Shown here piece after piece: positions 57,779-64,000 of a stretch of 64,000 nucleotides of DNA. A program made the translations under genes and the position numbers. Location: NCBI GenBank assembly GCA_029532625.1, contig JARFXM010000011.1, forward strand, positions 682,001 to 746,000, read 5' to 3'. Numbering within the stretch: position 1 is the stretch's first letter; the number at the start of each line of letters is the position of its first letter. The notes beneath the pieces were generated by a model. It ran no database searches. It saw nothing but the letters and a program-made list of their open reading frames with translations, and was not told where the DNA came from. The stretch is from Lomentospora prolificans. Taxonomy: Eukaryota > Ascomycota > Sordariomycetes > Microascales > Microascaceae.

Positions 57779-60317
57779 TGTGAAAACTGGAAGCGGGGAT
57801 TATCGACTAAACGGGTGAAGTGGATAAACCGTGTTGAACGAGTGGATGATCTCAAGACGAAAATCAGGATTGCCAGTCCTTGGGAGAAAGAAGAGGAAGC
57901 AAAGGTCAACACCCGGTCGCTCGGTCAAGAGATCCGTTACATTTATATATAATCACATTTCCATCCTCACGTCTACAAATCAATATATTCCCCATCCCTG
58001 ACAATCAGTCTGCCGGTACTTTCAGTGCGCAAGCGCCTGCAGCCCCGACGGCTTGTCTTGATTTAGTGATCGAAACGCTGTAAGCAATAGGACTGGACCG
58101 GACGATATTTGTTCCTAGCTGGAGCGATCCTGATCAATGGGCAGAGAGGCGATCGTATCCTGCCATCCTGCGATTAGCGGCCAATGTTCCGCAGGTTCCC
58201 CTTGGCTAATCTGCAAACAAAAATGCCTTCCTCCTTCCCGATCGTCGACCACCTTCCCCTTTCTGTGTTAGGGCCGCCACGCGGTTCGCAAGCTTTCCAG
58301 GGGTTGAAACAACCAATCCAGTCATTCACGTCAGCCCGTCGCCTGACGGTTGTCTATCCATCTGCGGACTGTGATTCTGAATGCTTCCAAGGAAAGCATG
58401 GGTCCTTTTGGAGCGAACGTTTGCTATCGTTTCTAAGCTGGCTAAGAATAGTGAGCGAGAGTGGAGCCGCGCTATTTTTTCTTCATCGGGGTTGAACGCG
58501 CGCTGTGCTTCAGATGTAATGCAAGGAAATGTGATGTCACATATCCTCGTATAGGATCCATGGATATTAGCTGCAAAAATTACTTGTTTTATCGGGGTTG
58601 TGATATCACTCGATGACCTTATACCGAATGGGGCGCAGGTCGCTGCCAAGGACGGAATGCAACCGTTGTAACTCTGCACCTCGAGCGGGCACAACTATGA
58701 TGCAGAGTTTTTGCAATCCCTCCTTATGAGGGTTTTATCGCCACGAGGACCAGGCTTTTTTTTTTATGTACCTTGAAAGACTTTGAACAATACGATAATT
58801 TGCACACCAAGGGCGACTACTATCAGCGTCAGAACAAGGAAACAAACCGGCTTTGCAATAACGTGAGCATGATAAAGGACAAATAGTCACGACGAGTGAT
58901 GCACATCGCGCACTTCCTGCAACCGGTACGACAGACGGGGAATTGAGGTCCCCACCCCCACTCCCAGGTTCGGCGATCGTTGGAAATGTGGCCAGCGCGC
59001 TGTCAGGCTTGGTGACGCTAGCCAGATAAAGCTAAGGATCCCTGTGCAGTGTACATATCTCTCTTATCGGCGAGGCTGTTGATACTGAGGATGGCTTTGA
59101 GGGCGGGCGTGTTAGTTCAGATGCACTAATTGCACAGTGCCATCCATTGGCTATCATGCGGTGAGCACGTCGATAGGGTAGAGGAGGATGAGGATACGGC
59201 AGAAGTTGGAATGGTTGGCTTAGACTTTGCCCCGAGGACAATGCCAGGAAAGGTGGTGCGGTGTGCACGTTAGACTAGAGCCCGTGACAGATGCATCGAG
59301 GAAGCAGTGAGTTATGATGACAAGACAAGATCTTGTTGGAACAAGCCCCTCGGAATGTCATAACACTCTGGCGTGAGGGGAGACATTGGAGCCATGTGCT
59401 GCGTTGCTACGACGCTCCGCCCTGTGACGACGGCGGAGGCGGAGAAGAGGCTTCCGAATAGCCGGACTAAGTCACGCCTTCCGTCGAATTCTGTGCGTTC
59501 AGGGAGGAGTATTATACTGAATTTACGGGCTGATGCCAGGATCAATTTGATGGATCATACGGGTGCGAGGCTGATGAATAGAGGTCACCAGTCTTCGTGC
59601 AAGCTTGGGTGACGCTGTGTCGATGTTGGCAATTAACCGGCAAGGCGGAAGCTACTGAAAGGGTTTCTGTGATGACCAGGTTTTCCTGAGATCTTGTCGC
59701 CTAGTCAACGCTAACTATACCTTGCATGATGCTAAGGTCCTGGAGGCCGTAGGGGATCGCCAACCACATCATGGCCTCAGTTCCTGGAAAACTCATGGTG
59801 GTGTCTAAGCATGCCTAGACAAGCTCTGCGTCGGTGAACAACCTGTGAGAGTTGGATCATCGCATTCAATGGTTACTTGAATACGTAATATTATTTCCCC
59901 GCCTTCAGGTTTTCTCGGGCTAGAGCAAGAGTAAAGAGATGTAGAGTCAGGTAACTCTCTATAAGTACATTACCTTATTATGGATCGGCAAGGACTTGTA
60001 TACGGAGCCCCTGGCTGAGGGGCAAACCCTCTTGTTGATGTAAGTACAACTTGGAAACCCGTCGACGTCAATTTCGAATGATTCCAACCAACTCTGCGCT
60101 ACAGATAATAAAATTATAGAGTAGTTACTAAAATCGAGTGTAAATCAGCGAAAAAAAAAAAAATGAAATTAAACTATTCTTCCTCTATCTCTTGATAAGT
60201 AGTGATGAGAGAGGAGAACGCGGAGACTCAGAGGGAAAATCAAATAAAACTAATAAAGCTGAAAATTTACGAATGCCTGGCAATGAGCGCCAGACGACAC
60301 AGCAAAAAGTAAAGGTG
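57779..60317. other. Gene-poor region of about 2.5 kb
   Basis: This is the promoter side of the GPI-repeat gene, followed by sequence without recognisable genes. Confidence 0.45.
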
Positions 60318-60407
60318 GGGGCCAACCGGGGATTGAACCCGGGACCTCTCGCAACTAAGCAGAGGGTGTTACCCTAAGCGAGAATCATACCACTAGACCA
60401 TCGGCCC
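60318..60407 (-). tRNA. tRNA-Pro (anticodon AGG) with 18-nt intron
   Basis: The minus strand folds as a full cloverleaf. The acceptor stem is GGGCCGA/TTGGCCC with one G-T pair, and the D arm is GGTCTAGTGGTATGATTC. The anticodon stem is CTCGC/GCGAG with loop TTAGGG plus T. The T arm is CCGGG-TTCAATC-CCCGG. An 18-nt intron lies one base 3' of the anticodon, the canonical place. The mature length is 72 nt. Confidence 0.92.
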
Positions 60408-62544
60408 TTGTCTTTCCGACTTGCTTCTTGGCAGCCGGGTTCTTAGTTAGCCTCTTACAGCTATTACGCTAAATTGGCCCAGGGCAGAACTAACTAAACG
60501 TTTAAGCGGCAAAAGGGCTATTTCTCGCGTTGGCGACCCAGCGTACCAGAGCCAGTCTCCTGGTCCGGGCTCAACAGTCACGACGAATATCCGCCGCCTG
60601 GCGGCTCATATCTTCCTTCCAATACAGGGCTATCTTCGTACTGTGTTGGCTCGCGCTACAATGTCTCCGTTGGAGGATTAGCTGGTGTGTTTTCATTGTC
60701 TCTCTGTTCGTCGCGGTCCGCTCTCTGTAAGATCAAGGTCATCGACATCACCAGCGCCTGGTTCACGGCCATCTAAAGAGAAATCTTCCTCAAAACTAGG
60801 CCTGGTAGCGGACAGCGTACCATATACATCATCTTCCCCAGTAGGAATCCTGTGAATCTTTTTTTATGACAACAGAGAGCGAGACTATCCTGTAAACCAA
60901 CAGGTTCGAAGGGAGGTCGATTAGTACCTCTTTCAGGATGAACACCGGTCCTCGGGTTGACCGCATTAGGGATCATGGCATGCACAAACGCCGGCTGCGC
61001 GCCGTTTTTCAGGATCAGGGCAGGATAGCCCGGCTGCAGTATCTATCAAGTATTTATACGAACCGTCTCGCTTGCCAATAAACTCGGGCACTGGGAAGTG
61101 CATCTAGAGGTAAGGCCTACACAACATATGAATCTGAAAATTTCGTTCTTGTAGGACCACATGTCCTAGCGGTGTGTCTGAGAGCCAACATTTCCATCTC
61201 CGTCCGAAAGCCTCCCCAAAGCTTTTGATAATTCTGGCCTATCATTGAGATCGTTTCTCCAACTGTTGTCTCGCTCGCGCTTCACCAAAAATTCGGCTTG
61301 GGGTAGCTTGCAGCCCACGCCGCAGTTGCCAAGGCCGCACTAACGTCCTCCGACTTCCGTCGTGTACTTTGTAGTGGTTGTAGGACACGTGCATTGGGCG
61401 GCTATCACAGTCTCGCAGGCGTTTTTTGCTGTGTCCGTCTCGTAGGACATCGAAGCAGCGCTTGTTCCATCAGGCGACACAGTGCACTTCTGGGTGCATG
61501 ATACAGTTTGTGCACACTAGGTTGTTCTTCTCACTATCGTCTTCACCTTCTTCAGGGCCCTCATCTTCAGGGTCGTTGCTATTGTATTGCCCCCGGAGTT
61601 GTGCCCCGGATTTTGGGCTCGCGGGAGATATTCCTGTGCCATGCCGACACCACCGCCGAGCCTGGGATTAGGAAGATCAGGCGGAGGATTAGGATTCGAT
61701 CTCGAGTGAGGCCACAGAAAAGTACCCGCATGGCTCTGATTTCACCCATTTGCGAAGAGGAGGGGGTAGATATGCTGGACAAGATCATCAACTCAGAAGA
61801 TATTGACCTCAATTTAATCGCCGGAAAGCCTGCTTACAACAATGTATCAAACAGCAATCTGCACCACCAAAGACTGCCTCGAGAGGTGATGCCGAATCAC
61901 TTGCATTTCTCTGAAACATCCTGGCGGGCGATCGTCAGGTGGCTAAGTCCTTGCGCCATGCCGAAGGAGAGACACTAGGAACAATAGAGACGGGCCGGCC
62001 GCGAGTTCTTCAATTCTGGCCATTATACACTCAGTAGCCATTTTCTAGATCGATGCGATTGCATTAGGGTCCGTCGAACTTGCCTGGATTGGTAGTCATG
62101 AAGTCATAATATATATTCTGGACTGGCTAATATGGATCGGGGCACTACGTCCTTATGCCCTTTGGGGGTGCAATGCGATTCTTTTGTTCAACGCATTGCG
62201 CATTGTGGAGAGTGTAAGCGCGAACACTTTCAGTGTTCTAAACTTAAGGGCAAAACAACAACTGGAGGACAAGAACCTCGTCCGGAATATTTGGTGTTCG
62301 GCGACATGACGGGGTTGGAAGCTCGGCGGGTTCTTCGCTCTTTGACCGAGATGAATTCCGCCGACAAGAAATTCGCCGATGTAGTCGTTAGGAATATCTA
62401 AGGACGTGAGGCATCACGTTCCTCAAATTATCCGGTTAACTAATTGGGCAAAAGTTGCCAGAGAATATCTGAAAAGCACTAACGCCGCATGACTTTTGAA
62501 GCAATTGAGTACGCTAACCAATTATTGTCACTTTACAATTCCCG
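60408..62544. other. Gene-poor region of about 2.1 kb
   Basis: No intact gene is recognised. Short open frames (for example 61508-61978 and 62132-62401, plus) lack known domains. Confidence 0.4.
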
Positions 62545-63078
62545 ATGGCCGACCAACCGCAAGAACAAACGAAGCAGCCACAGCTTGAGACGCTGCTCAA
62601 GTTCTCGGTTCAACATTACCGAAAAGAGGGCGTTTTAGAGGAAGACTTTGCGCGATGGTATCGGGAAGATCACATTCCGCTGGTAGTTCCTATCATGGAC
62701 AAGCACAACATCGTGCGGTATTCCCTGGTAAGGCGGTTGCCGGACTCAATGGTCGCTTCCTTATGCCACTGGTATCGAGACGCTAACAGTCCCCTTTAGT
62801 ATCTGATCCCATCTGTGATGCGCGCCGCATTCGGGGATGAGTTGCAAAACAAGTTAGGCAAGACAGGCTGGGAAATGAGCCCATTTGACGCCGTCACTAC
62901 GTACTGGGTGCGCAACCCAGATGACATGCGCGGGCTTTTGGCTGACCCAGACTGGACGGGAAAGATGGGGGCGAATGAAGAGGGTTGGATCGATACAGAG
63001 AGAGCTACGGTGATGGCAGGCTTCGAAACCATATACATTCAAGACGGCAAGATTGTGAATCTCGATATCCACAAGTGA
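62545..63078 (+). CDS. EthD-domain protein
   Basis: Two exons, 62545-62727 and 62800-63078, give 153 residues; the 72-nt intron has a GCTAACAG branch-point region and a TTTAG end. The domain shows the EthD dimeric alpha-beta-barrel pattern: LLKFSVQHYRKEGVLEEDFARWYREDHIPLVVPIMDKH, with the conserved Phe/Trp/His stretch. The C-terminal half has DAVTTYWVRNPDDMRGLLADPDW and a final strand FETIYIQDGKIV. Fungal EthD proteins include decarboxylases, dehydratases and tailoring enzymes of polyketide (anthraquinone-type) pathways; others have unknown roles. The next gene, cut by the window edge, encodes a small membrane protein, so the pair may be the edge of a biosynthetic cluster lying to the right. 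Confidence 0.85.
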
Positions 63079-63613
63079 TATAGGGAGTTCACAAACGGCA
63101 TGGAATTTACATTAAGACGGGTTGTGTAACAAAGCTAGTTTATATGCCGACAGACGGCCTATGATGCATTTCCGACTCCACGCTTCTAGAGCCTGTTCGA
63201 ACTAGTTGTCGAGGCCAATGATGATACTTAACGGTCAGCTTTCGTAAAAGACTATAGGCATAGTATTGGCAAATTCTAACGTAGGACAGCTGCAATGGAG
63301 ATTTGTGGTTGTCTGAGCTAAGCGCCTCGGAGCACGGATGTCCTGCTGGTCCGGAGTTCGGTGGGTTTTTGCATCGGTTCTAGACGCCCCAGCACTCTGG
63401 CTTGGAATCTACCGAGCACCGCAAGGATCATACGTTGGTTTACGGATATGAGGCGAGAGTGCGGTCCAGGTCTTGTCATTGAGCGGCGAATGCCGGTTAA
63501 GAAATTTGATATGTAGGACGCCTAAGCCACCCATCACCACTGATAATTACCAACTACTAGGTCTTCTGCCCTACTTTCGGTGATGCAAACACTACAGAAC
63601 CCTATTAGCAAAT
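63079..63613. other. Intergenic region upstream of the last gene
   Basis: No gene is seen. It is likely the promoter of the membrane protein at the edge. Confidence 0.45.
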
Positions 63614-64000
63614 ATGGCATCCGCTCTTCTTCTCCTACGAGTGGCACCTTTGGTAGCAACAACCTCCGCCATCACCTATACATTCAGCGAGCATATCTTC
63701 CAATACCCATGGTCGACCCTCCCATCTTCACTTCATCCCTCCGCAAACGCCATCCTTCCACAATACACTTCATCTTGGGTCCCACCTGGAACCTACGGCC
63801 TCATTGCAGTGGCGTATCCCGTTACATGGGCCACCACTATCGCCAATCTAATCGTGCGCGATGAGCACTTTGATTACCGATACCGAGAGGACGACAATGG
63901 CTCTGGAAGGAAGACGGCTCAAGTCGCATGGGCCTTGTATTTGTCCGGTCTTGTGTTGACAGTGGCTCACATGGCATGGGGCCACCGCGCGATGACACTC
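63614..64000 (+). CDS. Integral membrane protein, 3' partial
   Basis: An ATG at 63614 opens a frame that stays open to the window end (129 codons). The start is hydrophobic (MASALLLLRVAPLVATTSAI) and two more membrane spans follow (YGLIAVAYPVTWATTIANLIV; VAWALYLSGLVLTVAHMAWG), separated by a charged loop (RDEHFDYRYREDDNGSGRK). Size and layout resemble small four-span proteins that often accompany fungal polyketide genes, but I cannot name the family from the visible part. Confidence 0.6.
   Translation, partial: MASALLLLRVAPLVATTSAITYTFSEHIFQYPWSTLPSSLHPSANAILPQYTSSWVPPGTYGLIAVAYPVTWATTIANLIVRDEHFDYRYREDDNGSGRKTAQVAWALYLSGLVLTVAHMAWGHRAMTL

Noticed and set aside
62132..62401. Plus-strand frame of 89 codons with a CGECKREHFQC stretch
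   Set aside because: Cys/His spacing does not fit a known zinc finger, and it is too short and isolated to support as a gene.

Overview
This window is nuclear DNA from a filamentous ascomycete (Pezizomycotina). The evidence is short introns (about 50-70 nt) with GTRNGT donors and CTAAC-type branch points, and fungus-specific families: a Zn2Cys6/fungal_trans regulator, CDH-type cytochrome, LysM and CBM18 modules, a fungal defensin, and EthD. I see no bacterial or organellar sequence. Spliced genes below were rebuilt by hand from splice signals and reading-phase agreement; exon coordinates are in the evidence text.

Layout. (1) 1-9.7 kb: the 3' part of a PA14-containing GH3 beta-glucosidase; a Lac12/CDT-like sugar transporter with a dense group of CreA-type hexamers upstream; a secreted haem cytochrome (AA8) that ends in a LysM module; and a PIG-L/GPI12 de-N-acetylase. 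(2) 10-15 kb: a secreted choice-of-anchor-B-like protein and a six-cysteine CS-alpha-beta defensin precursor whose last exon is 19 nt. (3) 15-25.5 kb: gene-poor and decaying. It holds a broken Tc1/mariner-type transposase, an intron-containing coiled-coil gene with many stops, an atypical kinase and a frameshifted gene. (4) 25.6-34.2 kb: a secreted GMC oxidoreductase, about 3.9 kb without a recognised gene, a Gfo/Idh/MocA oxidoreductase and an arginase-fold protein. (5) 35.2-43.6 kb: a compact set of ACS-family transporter, dienelactone hydrolase, short-chain dehydrogenase and Zn2Cys6 factor that looks like a small catabolic cluster. (6) 44.7-47.4 kb: a Hal2/Met22-type bisphosphate nucleotidase and a polytopic membrane protein. 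(7) 50-58 kb: a chitin deacetylase with CBM18, an F-box/ankyrin protein, two unknown proteins and a GPI-anchored Pro/Glu/Thr-repeat protein carrying a frameshift. (8) 58-64 kb: an intron-containing tRNA-Pro(AGG), an EthD-domain protein and the start of a membrane protein cut by the window edge.

Themes. Several genes act at the cell surface or outside the cell (AA8-LysM, defensin, GMC oxidase, chitin deacetylase, GPI-repeat protein), which fits plant, fungal or bacterial interaction. The beta-glucosidase and transporter at the left edge would work together in uptake and cleavage of beta-linked disaccharides. The 35-44 kb set would import and degrade a small organic, perhaps lactone or aromatic, compound. 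Single-base frameshifts in otherwise intact genes (35.8 kb, 56.97 kb) are either recent mutations or errors in homopolymer G/C runs.
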